This document shows positions 41,076-48,900 of a stretch of 64,000 nucleotides of DNA, one piece after another. Positions within the stretch are counted from its first letter, which is position 1, and each line of letters begins with the position of its first letter. A model generated the notes under the pieces. That model ran no database searches. It was not told the DNA's origin and saw only the letters and a list, made by a program, of their open reading frames with translations. A program made the translations under genes and the position numbers. Source of the DNA: CAG-791 sp045130475 (GTDB taxonomy: Bacteria; Bacillota; Clostridia; Lachnospirales; Lachnospiraceae); contig JBGUPU010000019.1 of the NCBI GenBank assembly GCA_045130475.1, positions 1-64,000 of the forward strand. Direction: 5' to 3'.

Positions 41076-42458
41076 ATGTATCAGATAGATTTTAAAAATC
41101 CGGTCCGAGTCTATTTCGTCGGAATCGGCGGAATATCCATGAGCGGCCTGGCCCAGATCCTGGCAAGTGAAGGGTTCACCGTATCCGGTTCAGACAGAAG
41201 CGAATCCGCGGCCACACAGGAGCTGAGAGCTTCCGGCATCAAGGTTTTTATCGGACAGAGAGCCGAAAACATCACGGATGATATTGATCTCGCCGTCTTC
41301 ACGGCCGCCATTCACCCCGACAACCCGGAATATATCGCCGTGCATGAAAAAGGCATCCCTTCCCTGAGCAGGGCGGAACTGCTGGGTCAGCTGATGAAGA
41401 ATTACCGCCTGCCTGTCGCTGTCAGCGGCACACACGGAAAGACCACGACGACCTCCATGCTCTCAGATATTCTTCTCTGCGCGAATGTGGATCCCACACT
41501 GTCGATCGGCGGTGTCCTCCCGGATATCGGGAGCAATGTCCGTGTCGGCAACAGCGGATATTTTGTCGCTGAAGCATGTGAATACACCAACAGCTTTCTT
41601 CACATGTTCCCCGGAATCGGGATCATTTTAAATATAGAAGAAGACCATCTCGACTTCTTCAAGGATCTTGATGATATCCGCAATTCTTTCCGCCGCTTTG
41701 CGCAGCTGATCCCCGCGGAAGGCACACTGATCATCAATGCGGAAATCGACAACTGGGAGGAGATCGCGCAAGACCTTCCCTGCAAAGTCGTGACCTTCTC
41801 CACAAAACCGGGCTCCGACTACTATCCCTCCGACATCACCTTCGACCGTCTGGGACATCCTTCCTTCACACTGCACGGATCCGATTCCTTCGACGCCGGC
41901 ACCAGGATCTCCCTGCACGTCCCGGGCATGCACAATGTCGGCAATGCGCTCGCCGCGATCGCGGCCGCGGACCGGCTGGGCATCCGGCCGAAGGACATTG
42001 CAAAAGGCTTGTCCGTCTTTTCCGGCACGGAGCGGCGTTTCCAGTACAAGGGAGAGAAAAACGGTTTCACCGTCATCGACGACTACGCACACCATCCGAC
42101 TGAGATCGAAGCGACCCTGCATGCTGCAAAAGCCTGTCCCTATGACAGGATCATCTGCATCTTCCAGCCCCACACCTACACCAGGACCAAGTCCCTCCTG
42201 CCGGGATTTGCCAAGGCGCTCTCACTGGCAGACGTCGTAATCCTCGCGGACATCTATGCCGCGCGCGAGACCGACACCCTGGGGATCAGCTCCCGGACCC
42301 TGCAGGAAGAGATCAAAAAACTCGGTCACGATTGTCTCTACTTCCCGACTTTTTCGGAAATTGAAAAATACCTGTTGGCAAATTGCCGAAATAATGATCT
42401 GGTGATAACCATGGGTGCCGGAAATGTCTATGAGATCGGGGAAAACCTGCTTTCCTGA
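41076..42458 (+). CDS. murC: UDP-N-acetylmuramate--L-alanine ligase
   Basis: A 460-residue Mur ligase adding the first L-Ala of the peptidoglycan stem peptide. The UDP-binding N-domain reads Y-F-V-G-I-G-G-I-S-M-S-G-L-A near 13-26; the ATP loop is S-G-T-H-G-K-T-T-T-T near 117-126; E-A-C-E-Y near 172, N-I-E-E-D-H-L-D near 190 and D-D-Y-A-H-H-P-T near 336 (the conserved MurC/MurD-type motif) follow. AAGGAG lies upstream of the ATG. It is followed by a region with DnaA boxes and a hairpin terminator. Confidence 0.96.
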   Translation: MYQIDFKNPVRVYFVGIGGISMSGLAQILASEGFTVSGSDRSESAATQELRASGIKVFIGQRAENITDDIDLAVFTAAIHPDNPEYIAVHEKGIPSLSRAELLGQLMKNYRLPVAVSGTHGKTTTTSMLSDILLCANVDPTLSIGGVLPDIGSNVRVGNSGYFVAEACEYTNSFLHMFPGIGIILNIEEDHLDFFKDLDDIRNSFRRFAQLIPAEGTLIINAEIDNWEEIAQDLPCKVVTFSTKPGSDYYPSDITFDRLGHPSFTLHGSDSFDAGTRISLHVPGMHNVGNALAAIAAADRLGIRPKDIAKGLSVFSGTERRFQYKGEKNGFTVIDDYAHHPTEIEATLHAAKACPYDRIICIFQPHTYTRTKSLLPGFAKALSLADVVILADIYAARETDTLGISSRTLQEEIKKLGHDCLYFPTFSEIEKYLLANCRNNDLVITMGAGNVYEIGENLLS

Positions 42459-42463
42459 CAAAC

Positions 42464-42578
42464 TTATCAACATAATCCACATTAATCCCCATCCCGCAGC
42501 CCGTTTTTCTTTGTGGAAATCGGCCTGCGGGATGTATGCGTTTTTCACGACTTATCCACATTTTCAACGTTATCCACA
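42464..42578 (+). promoter_or_regulatory. cluster of DnaA boxes
   Basis: Two exact DnaA boxes TTATCCACA (42552-42560 and 42570-42578) and two one-mismatch boxes TTATCAACA (42464-42472) and TAATCCACA (42473-42481), all in the same direction, lie between murC and the DnaD-like gene. Between the pairs, CATCCCGCAG (42490-42499) and CTGCGGGATG (42525-42534) form a terminator-like stem with a T-run at 42541-42545. The setting upstream of primosome genes suggests DnaA-dependent control or DnaA titration. Confidence 0.7.
42490..42545 (+). terminator. terminator after murC
   Basis: A 10-bp perfect stem (CATCCCGCAG with CTGCGGGATG), a long loop, and GTTTTT about six bases after the stem. It is embedded between the DnaA boxes. 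Confidence 0.6.
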
Positions 42579-42725
42579 ATTTTTCGGGATCTGCCCGGCA
42601 CCCCCAGAAGCAGAAAATTTATCGTCAAATTGTCCATTCCATACCCGGCTCCCGCTATGTTATTATGAGATTCCACAAATCAGCGCCGGCTCAGCCAACA
42701 CACATGTAACTGCGGAGGAATGACA

Positions 42726-43805
42726 GTGTTCACCATTTACAACGACAGCGGATCCGATTCCACCATGGTGTCGAATCTCTTTATAGACGAATATATGAAA
42801 AGCGCCAATGATGCGCAGATCAAGGTCTATCTCTATCTGCTGCGTATGATGGGTGCTCACCGCGCTGCCAGTGTGTCTGAAATGGCGGACCAGTTCAATC
42901 ACACGGAAAAGGATGTCGTGCGCTCGCTCCGCTACTGGGAGAAGAAGGGACTTCTCAATCTGGACTATGACAGCAGGAATACCCTGATCTCCATACGTCT
43001 GTGCCGGCCCGGAACCATGCCGGGCATCGTCTCCGACACCGGCAGGACGCCGGATGCGGGAAGGGTACTTCCCTTTTCCCAGCCGGCCGGAAATCTGCTC
43101 GCCGACTCTGCACGGGAGAATCCCTGCCTCCGCATGGCAGCCGGCGCGGCTTATCCCCCGCAGTCTTCCATGCCCCTGAACACACTCCCTGCATCTGCCT
43201 CCGACAATCTTCCGGAGCCAGCGGTTTCAGGCGCGATTCTGCCGGGCGCCCCGGCTGCGGCCGCCGCAGGAACCGGGACAGACCGTCCCGCTCCTACTTC
43301 CGAGCTGGAAGCCCTGGAGAATTTCCGCCGCAACGCGGACCGCGCGCAGCTTCTCTTCGTGATCGAACAGTATATCGGAAAACCTCTTTCCCTTAACGAG
43401 ATCAGGATCATTTATCATATTTCCGAGCAGCTTCATTTTTCCGACGACATGATTGACTATCTGCTGCAATATTGTGTCGACCGCGGCAAAAAGGATTTCC
43501 GCTATATTAAAAAAGTGGCGAAAAACTGGGCGGAATCAGGGATCTTCACCCCCCTGCAGGCCGAACAGGCTGCCGCCCGCGAAACTGTATCCGTACGGAA
43601 AAGGAAACTGCCGGAAACAGGCGGCACTGCTGCCGCAGAAGCCGACATCGATCCTTTGTCCGGCACTGACCCCGGCGCTCCCCGCCCTGGGGAGAAGAGA
43701 AGGGGCAGGACCAAAAGACAGGTCCGCTCCGCAAACAGCTTCAATCAGTTTGAACAGAACGACTATGATTTTGATGCCCTCGAAAAAGAGCTTCTGGAGT
43801 CCTGA
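42726..43805 (+). CDS. DnaD-domain primosome protein
   Basis: A 359-residue protein. The N-terminal winged-helix DDBH1-type part (about 1-90: N-D-A-Q-I-K-V-Y-L-Y-L-L-R-M-M-G, S-E-M-A-D-Q-F-N, V-R-S-L-R-Y-W-E-K-K-G-L-L) and a DnaB_2/DnaD-like C-domain near 205-280 (I-E-Q-Y-I-G-K-P-L-S, D-Y-L-L-Q-Y-C-V-D-R-G-K-K-D-F-R-Y-I-K-K-V-A-K-N-W) are clear. An Ala/Pro-rich linker of about 100 residues joins them. DnaD proteins help load the replicative helicase. GTG at 42726 is a better start than ATG at 42720, since GGAGG lies seven bases before the GTG. The DnaI-like loader follows. Confidence 0.85.
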   Translation: MFTIYNDSGSDSTMVSNLFIDEYMKSANDAQIKVYLYLLRMMGAHRAASVSEMADQFNHTEKDVVRSLRYWEKKGLLNLDYDSRNTLISIRLCRPGTMPGIVSDTGRTPDAGRVLPFSQPAGNLLADSARENPCLRMAAGAAYPPQSSMPLNTLPASASDNLPEPAVSGAILPGAPAAAAAGTGTDRPAPTSELEALENFRRNADRAQLLFVIEQYIGKPLSLNEIRIIYHISEQLHFSDDMIDYLLQYCVDRGKKDFRYIKKVAKNWAESGIFTPLQAEQAAARETVSVRKRKLPETGGTAAAEADIDPLSGTDPGAPRPGEKRRGRTKRQVRSANSFNQFEQNDYDFDALEKELLES

Positions 43806-43903
43806 AGAGGCACCGGCTCCCTCCCGGAAGACGCAGAGGCAGCCGGACTCCAAGGATCCGGAGCAGCTGCAGGGGGCTCACAGCACCCTATCAGGTATAC
43901 AAC

Positions 43904-44881
43904 GTGTCTTTAAAAAAAGAGCAGTACGACCAGATCATGATTGAATATGCAGGCATCCGTGACAGGCACCGCCGCGAGCTCGACAAGCGCCGTCTCCGCG
44001 CCTATGCGAGGATTCCGGCCCTGCAGGAGCTGGAGCAGCAGACGCCTTCCCTTGCTATGGATCTGCTTCGGAAGCGCCTCTCAGGCGCCCCCTCCGGCGA
44101 GTCCTCTTTTCGGGAGACCGCCGCACAGATCAGCCGCAGGCGCAGACAGCTTCTGACAGAAAACGGCTTTCCCCCGGATTATCTGGAGATGACCTGGGAC
44201 TGTGCCGACTGTCACGATACCGGTTATATCGGCCGGGAAAAGTGCCGCTGCCTGCGCAGAAGAGAAACGGCAGTTCTGTATGACCAGTCTCATCTGGAAC
44301 AGCTGGCAGAGGGCGCTGTTTTCGCCGCTCTCTCGGAAAAATACTACGCAGGAGAGGATCTGGAACACTTCCGTCAGGCGCGCAGCGCCTGCGAGCGCTT
44401 TGTGGAGGAATTCGACCAGGTCTACCGCAACCTCTATCTCTACGGCACAGTGGGGACCGGCAAGACCATGCTTTCTGTCTGCGCCGCCCGCGCACTGATC
44501 GAGAGAGGCAAGTCCGTCCTCTACTTCAGCGCCGCCTCCCTTTTTGACAGACTGGCCGACTGCACTTTCGGCAGCGGTACAAGGGACGCGCTCAGGGAGT
44601 TTACCGCTGACCTCTACGGCTGTGACCTTCTGATCATTGACGACCTGGGAACAGAATTTACAAATGCCTTTGTCGCCTCCCAGCTCTTTTCCTGCATCAG
44701 CGAGCGCGGACTGAACCGGCATTCGACCATCATCTCCACCAATCTCTCACTGAAAGAAATGCAGGCACGCTACTCCGACCGGGTATTTTCCCGCATCACC
44801 AGCACCTACGAGCTCTGCAAACTGACTGGAAAAGATATCCGCCTTCAGCGCAGACGCCGCGGGCGCTATGCGGGCTCCTGA
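43904..44881 (+). CDS. DnaC/DnaI-type helicase-loader ATPase
   Basis: A 325-residue AAA+ protein. An N-terminal helical part holds a cysteine cluster C-A-D-C-x10-C-x-C (about 102-117), likely a zinc site as in DnaI. The ATPase has Walker A G-T-V-G-T-G-K-T-M near 182-190, Walker B L-L-I-I-D-D-L-G-T near 244-252, sensor I-I-S-T-N-L-S near 285 and an arginine finger region R-V-F-S-R-I near 305. It loads DnaB on DNA with the DnaD partner encoded upstream (98 bases). GTG at 43904 is the likely start although no strong ribosome site precedes it, which may mean low expression. dnaB itself is at 59.2-60.5 kb. Confidence 0.85.
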   Translation: MSLKKEQYDQIMIEYAGIRDRHRRELDKRRLRAYARIPALQELEQQTPSLAMDLLRKRLSGAPSGESSFRETAAQISRRRRQLLTENGFPPDYLEMTWDCADCHDTGYIGREKCRCLRRRETAVLYDQSHLEQLAEGAVFAALSEKYYAGEDLEHFRQARSACERFVEEFDQVYRNLYLYGTVGTGKTMLSVCAARALIERGKSVLYFSAASLFDRLADCTFGSGTRDALREFTADLYGCDLLIIDDLGTEFTNAFVASQLFSCISERGLNRHSTIISTNLSLKEMQARYSDRVFSRITSTYELCKLTGKDIRLQRRRRGRYAGS

Positions 44882-44888
44882 CCGGATA

Positions 44889-44951
44889 TCCTGCCGCAGC
44901 ACAGTCCGCCGGTATGCAATTTCCTGCCGCAGCACAGTCCGCCGGTATGCA
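44889..44951 (+). repeat. 33-bp tandem duplication in an intergenic region
   Basis: A 30-base sequence beginning TCCTGCCGCAGCACAGTCC occurs at 44889-44918 and exactly again at 44922-44951, a period of 33 bases, right after the helicase-loader stop. Confidence 0.85.
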
Positions 44952-45009
44952 GATTCCGCAAAATGCTCATTTTTATATCATTATGATTTAGAATTTGCAT
45001 AATATTAAC

Positions 45010-45038
45010 TTGTAATAAGGAAATGATTCTGTTAGAGT
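45010..45038 (+). promoter_or_regulatory. prs promoter and polypurine leader
   Basis: TTGTAA (45010-45015), 17 bases, TAGAGT (45033-45038). It is followed by an almost pure A/G leader (about 45040-45087) before prs at 45155. Confidence 0.55.
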
Positions 45039-45154
45039 AGGCGGGAAGAAAAAGAAAAGAAGAAAAAAGAAAAAGAAATAAGAAAACGGCTCTATAAATC
45101 CACTACAGGTATCCTTCAGACACCATTTCATATTCAGAAAGGACATGACCCCTG

Positions 45155-46363
45155 ATGGAAGACACCAAAAAACACGATAAACGAAGACTTGACAACGCCC
45201 CTTTCGGTCAGCTCGCACTGATCACCGTTTCCGGATGTGAAGCAATGGGGAAAGAAATCGATGCATATCTGCAGGACTGGCGCGCAGAGCGTCAGCATGA
45301 ACATGAAGACAGCCCCGCATTCGCAGGATATCTTCGTCCTACTTATATCATCGAAACCAAAGAGCCCCGTTTCGGTACCGGTGAGGGAAAGGGTGTCGTA
45401 GCAGAGTCCGTGCGCGGCATGGACCTCTACATTCTTGTGGATGTAGTCAACTACAACGAGACCTACCGCATGTTCGGATTTGACAATCACATGTCTCCGG
45501 ACGACCATTTTGCGAATCTTAAGCGTGTGATCGCCGCAGTCGGCGGAAAAGCACGCCGCATCACGGTCATTATGCCCTATCTGTATGAGAGTCTTCAGTC
45601 CAAGAGAACCGCCCGCGAATCCCTGGACTGCGCGATCGCTCTGCAGGAACTCACCCGTATGGGCGTGGACAATATCATCACCTTTGATGCCCATGACCCC
45701 CGCGTACAGAACGCAATCCCGCTCAACGGGTTTGACACCGTTCAGCCCGCTTACCAGTTCATCAAGGGACTTCTGAATTCCGTGGATGACCTGCAGATTG
45801 ACAGCGACCACATGCTGATCATCAGCCCTGATGAAGGCGGCATGAAGCGCGCCGTATATTTTGCCAACGTCCTTGGCCTCGACATGGGTATGTTCTATAA
45901 GCGCCGCGACTATACCCGCCTGGTGGACGGAGACAATCCCATCGTTGCCTTTGAGTTTCTCGGTTCCAGCGTCAAGGATAAAGACATGGTCGTCATCGAC
46001 GACATGCTCTCCTCCGGCGACAGTGCTCTTGAAGTCGCGCAGGCCCTCAAGAAACGCGGTGCAAAGCGTGTATTTCTCTTTGCCACCTTCGGCCTGTTCA
46101 CAAACGGTCTGGACAAATTCGACAAGGCCTATGAAGAGGGCATTATTGACAAGATTTTTACTACCAACCTGATCTATCAGCCCCAGGAACTGCTGGACAG
46201 GCCCTGGCACTACAGCTGTGAGATGAGTAAGTTTATCGCCTATATCATCGATACTCTCAACCACGACAGTTCCATCAGCGATTTGCTCATCCCTTCCGAG
46301 CGTATCTGGAGTATCGTTGCCAAATACAAAGAAAATAACGGCTCTAAATTAGAAGCTGAATAA
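45155..46363 (+). CDS. prs: ribose-phosphate pyrophosphokinase, long clostridial form
   Basis: A 402-residue PRPP synthetase-like protein, longer than the usual 310-320. It would make PRPP for nucleotide and histidine synthesis. D-N-H-M-S-P-D-D-H-F-A near residue 110, R-R-I-T-V-I-M-P-Y-L-Y-E near 132-143 and D-A-H-D-P-R near 178 match the family; I-I-S-P-D-E-G-G-M-K-R-A near 225 is the flexible loop region. The PRPP loop reads V-V-I-D-D-M-L-S-S-G-D-S near 280, where the standard form is D-D-x-I-D-T-A-G-T. The family is common in Lachnospiraceae; whether it is the main PRPP synthetase is not certain. AGAAAGGACATGACC precedes the ATG. Confidence 0.85.
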   Translation: MEDTKKHDKRRLDNAPFGQLALITVSGCEAMGKEIDAYLQDWRAERQHEHEDSPAFAGYLRPTYIIETKEPRFGTGEGKGVVAESVRGMDLYILVDVVNYNETYRMFGFDNHMSPDDHFANLKRVIAAVGGKARRITVIMPYLYESLQSKRTARESLDCAIALQELTRMGVDNIITFDAHDPRVQNAIPLNGFDTVQPAYQFIKGLLNSVDDLQIDSDHMLIISPDEGGMKRAVYFANVLGLDMGMFYKRRDYTRLVDGDNPIVAFEFLGSSVKDKDMVVIDDMLSSGDSALEVAQALKKRGAKRVFLFATFGLFTNGLDKFDKAYEEGIIDKIFTTNLIYQPQELLDRPWHYSCEMSKFIAYIIDTLNHDSSISDLLIPSERIWSIVAKYKENNGSKLEAE

Positions 46364-46385
46364 GAAAACCGGAAAAGGCCAAAAG

Positions 46386-46423
46386 GAGCGGCGTACCTCA
46401 AGGGAGATACGCCGCTCTTTTTT
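46386..46423 (+). terminator. intrinsic terminator after prs
   Basis: GAGCGGCGTA (46386-46395) pairs with TACGCCGCTC (46408-46417), followed by TTTTTT. Confidence 0.9.
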
Positions 46424-46481
46424 CTTTATACCTGTCTCTTTACAGTCCCTGTCTCTTTGCACCGGACAGGGTCCGCTGCCT

Positions 46482-46967
46482 TTACAGTTCGATCTCGATT
46501 TTCCTTCCTGACCGCTCATATTGCCGATAAGTCACGCCGGCAGCATCAAACATCCGCTTGCTGGCGATGGTGCTGTCCGCCTCTGCATACTTGTCGCTGT
46601 CGTAGACGACATTGCGGATTCCGGACTGGATGATCGCCTTGGCGCATTCATTGCAGGGAAAGAGGGTAACGTAGATCGTAGCCCCCTCCAGGGTCCCGCC
46701 GCGATAGTTGAGGATGGCATTCAGTTCACTGTGGGTCACGTAGGGATATTTGGTCATCAGCGGCTTTCCTTCCCTCTCCCAGGGAAAGTCATCGTCCGAG
46801 CATCCGACCGGCAGGCCGTTATATCCCATGGACAAAATCTTGTGCTCGTCACTGACAATACAGGACCCGACCTGAGTACTCGGATCTTTAGAGCGCATGC
46901 CCGCAAGCTGCGCAACTGCCATAAAATATTCATCCCAGGAAATATATCCGCTTCTTTTTCCGGCCAT
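46482..46967 (-). CDS. deoxycytidylate deaminase
   Basis: A 161-residue dCMP deaminase (ComEB type) giving dUMP for thymidylate synthesis. The zinc motifs are H-S-E-L-N-A-I near 73-79 and P-C-N-E-C-A near 104-109. Q-V-G-S-C-I-V near 32 and the N-G-L-P-V-G-C segment near 52 are typical. AAAGGGGGTAACG precedes the ATG. It lies 69 bases downstream of upp on the same strand, so the two pyrimidine-salvage genes are probably one unit. Confidence 0.92.
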   Translation of the reverse strand: MAGKRSGYISWDEYFMAVAQLAGMRSKDPSTQVGSCIVSDEHKILSMGYNGLPVGCSDDDFPWEREGKPLMTKYPYVTHSELNAILNYRGGTLEGATIYVTLFPCNECAKAIIQSGIRNVVYDSDKYAEADSTIASKRMFDAAGVTYRQYERSGRKIEIEL

Positions 46968-47036
46968 CGTTACCCCCTTTCCATTCCGGTCACAAATCCT
47001 GCTCTCGTGCCATACCGGAACGCAGTGTACGCAAAA

Positions 47037-47666
47037 TTATTTGGTGCCGAAAATCCTGTCGCCCGCGTCTCCGAGGCCGGGTACAATATAGCCGTGCTCA
47101 TTCAGATGATCATCGAGCGCACCGATATACAGATCCACATCCGGGTGTGCTTCCGTGAAAGCCTTGACACCTTCGGGCGCCGCGATAATGCAGAGGAAGG
47201 TGAGTTTCTTGCATCCGTGATTCTTGAGCATCTGCACGGCCGAGATGGCAGAACCGCCGGTCGCAAACATGGGATCCACTACGAAGATCTGCCTCTCTTC
47301 ACAGTCAGCGGGCAGTTTGCAGTAATATTCCACCGGAAGAAGTGTCTCGGGATCGCGGTACAGACCGATGTGTCCTACCTTTGCGGCGGGGATCATGGCC
47401 AGCATGCCGTCAACCATTCCAAGCCCTGCTCTGAGGATAGGAATGACCGCCAGCTTTTTGCCCTTCAGTTCCTTGGTGACGGTCGTGCAGATCGGTGTCT
47501 CGATCTCCACATCCTCGAGTTCCAGATCCCTTGTCGCCTCATAGCAGAGAAGCATGGCGATTTCCGAAATAATATCGCGGAATTCCCTTGTGCCGGTCTC
47601 CTTTTTCCTGATGATGCCGATCTTGTGAGCGATCAAAGGATGATCCATTACAACTACTTTTCCCAT
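47037..47666 (-). CDS. upp: uracil phosphoribosyltransferase
   Basis: A 209-residue enzyme making UMP from uracil and PRPP. H-P-L-I-A-H-K-I-G near residue 8, P-I-L-R-A-G-L-G-M near 78, and the PRPP loop D-P-M-F-A-T-G-G-S-A near 130-139 are conserved, and the end G-L-G-D-A-G-D-R-I-F-G-T-K is the family C-terminus. GGAGGAAAAAA precedes the ATG. PRPP for it would come from Prs, encoded less than 1 kb away on the other strand. Confidence 0.96.
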   Translation of the reverse strand: MGKVVVMDHPLIAHKIGIIRKKETGTREFRDIISEIAMLLCYEATRDLELEDVEIETPICTTVTKELKGKKLAVIPILRAGLGMVDGMLAMIPAAKVGHIGLYRDPETLLPVEYYCKLPADCEERQIFVVDPMFATGGSAISAVQMLKNHGCKKLTFLCIIAAPEGVKAFTEAHPDVDLYIGALDDHLNEHGYIVPGLGDAGDRIFGTK

Positions 47667-47727
47667 TTTTTTCCTCCTGAACCAAAAAATTTGCGCTGTT
47701 CTTTCAAGACTTGCTCTCTATAACTTT

Positions 47728-47773
47728 AAAACCGGGCTGTCTCCTTCTGTTTCGGAGCTGATGTGCCGGTTTT
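47728..47773 (-). terminator. terminator after threonylcarbamoyl-AMP synthase
   Basis: AAAACCGG (47728-47735) pairs with CCGGTTTT (47766-47773) around an inner CTCC/GGAG stem. T-runs on the ends allow use on the minus strand. Confidence 0.65.
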
Positions 47774-47806
47774 GTTCCGGATGAACGGCTTTTTGCCCGG
47801 CCGGTC

Positions 47807-48889
47807 TTATTCCAGATGGACGACTCTCTGCCCGGCTGCTTTCAGCAGACGGTTCATCACCGCCCTGCCGATTCCGGTGCTGTCAAAGGACTCCGCGTAC
47901 ATTTCACCTGCTCCCTCGTCGTCAAATTCCCGCAGGATCCGGAACAGCTCTCTGGCCACACTCTCCTCGTTCTCCCTGGAGCCTGCGCTCTTGACCAGAT
48001 CGGCTGTGTAGGCGTTCTTTGTCTCCTCGGTACAGATCACGCCTGTACGGATCCCTGCCGCTCTGTGGGCGCGGATCTTCTCATTGATGAAAGCGGTGAC
48101 TTTTTCCGGCGGCCCGTCTACAATGGTCAGATTTCCCCTGGGAGCATAGTGGCGGTATTTCATTCCCGGTGCCTTGGGTACACTGTCATCATTCATGTCG
48201 GGCACCAGACTCCCTGCATTCACATCGCCCAGGACCTCCTGCAGCTTCTCCCAGGTCACAAAACCGGGGCGCAGGATCACAGGTGTCGTATCTGTCAGGT
48301 CGATGATCGTCGATTCGAGCCCCAGTCCGACCTGTCCTCCGTCGATGATCATGTCCACGCGTCCGTCCAGGTCCTCGCGGCAATACTGGGCGAGAGTCGG
48401 GCTGGGGCGCCCGGAACGGTTGGCGCTCGGCGCGGCTATGAAGCCGCCGCCTGCATCGATCATGGCCATCGCGATCCTGTTTGAGGGAAAGCGGATCGCA
48501 ACCGTATCAAGTCCTCCGGTCGTCTCTTTCGGAAGTTCCGGCCTTTTGGGCAGGATCATCGTGAGGGGACCGGGCCAGAAAGCCTCTGCCAGAAGGCGCG
48601 CCTCACGGGATACCCGCGCCGCCACCTTCTCCATGTCCTGGATCCTGCAGATATGCACGATCAGAGGATTGTCGGAAGGCCTTCCCTTGGCCGCATAGAT
48701 CTTTTTTGAGGATTCAGGATTGAACGCATCCCCGCCGAGCCCGTAAACGGTCTCAGTGGGAAAGGCAACCAGACCGCCGCTGCGCAGAATCTCTCCTGCG
48801 CGCCGGATCTGTGCCTCGTCTATTTCCTCTTCTGTCATTTTCGCATATATAGTATTCATCAGATCATCCATTCCGGGATCTGCCTTCAT
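47807..48889 (-). CDS. threonylcarbamoyl-AMP synthase (Sua5/YwlC type)
   Basis: A 360-residue two-domain enzyme for tRNA t6A37 modification. The YrdC domain shows V-A-F-P-T-E-T-V-Y-G-L-G near residue 40-51, Y-A-A-K-G-R-P near 65, K-R-P near 120 and S-A-N-R-S-G near 165. The C-terminal Sua5 domain (about 235-360) includes H-Y-A-P-R near 250. The start is uncertain among ATGs at 48889, 48871 and 48859; I keep the longest. It is 11 bases after the GH18 gene and likely co-transcribed. Confidence 0.9.
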   Translation of the reverse strand: MKADPGMDDLMNTIYAKMTEEEIDEAQIRRAGEILRSGGLVAFPTETVYGLGGDAFNPESSKKIYAAKGRPSDNPLIVHICRIQDMEKVAARVSREARLLAEAFWPGPLTMILPKRPELPKETTGGLDTVAIRFPSNRIAMAMIDAGGGFIAAPSANRSGRPSPTLAQYCREDLDGRVDMIIDGGQVGLGLESTIIDLTDTTPVILRPGFVTWEKLQEVLGDVNAGSLVPDMNDDSVPKAPGMKYRHYAPRGNLTIVDGPPEKVTAFINEKIRAHRAAGIRTGVICTEETKNAYTADLVKSAGSRENEESVARELFRILREFDDEGAGEMYAESFDSTGIGRAVMNRLLKAAGQRVVHLE

Positions 48890-48900
48890 TCATCCCGGGA

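Noticed and set aside
42464..42578. The DnaA-box cluster as the chromosome origin
   Set aside because: dnaA, dnaN, recF, gyrB and rpmH are not nearby and there is no clear A/T-rich unwinding element; a regulatory or titration role fits better.
45134..46264. A 376-codon frame antisense to prs
   Set aside because: It mirrors prs and has no independent start signal or domain.
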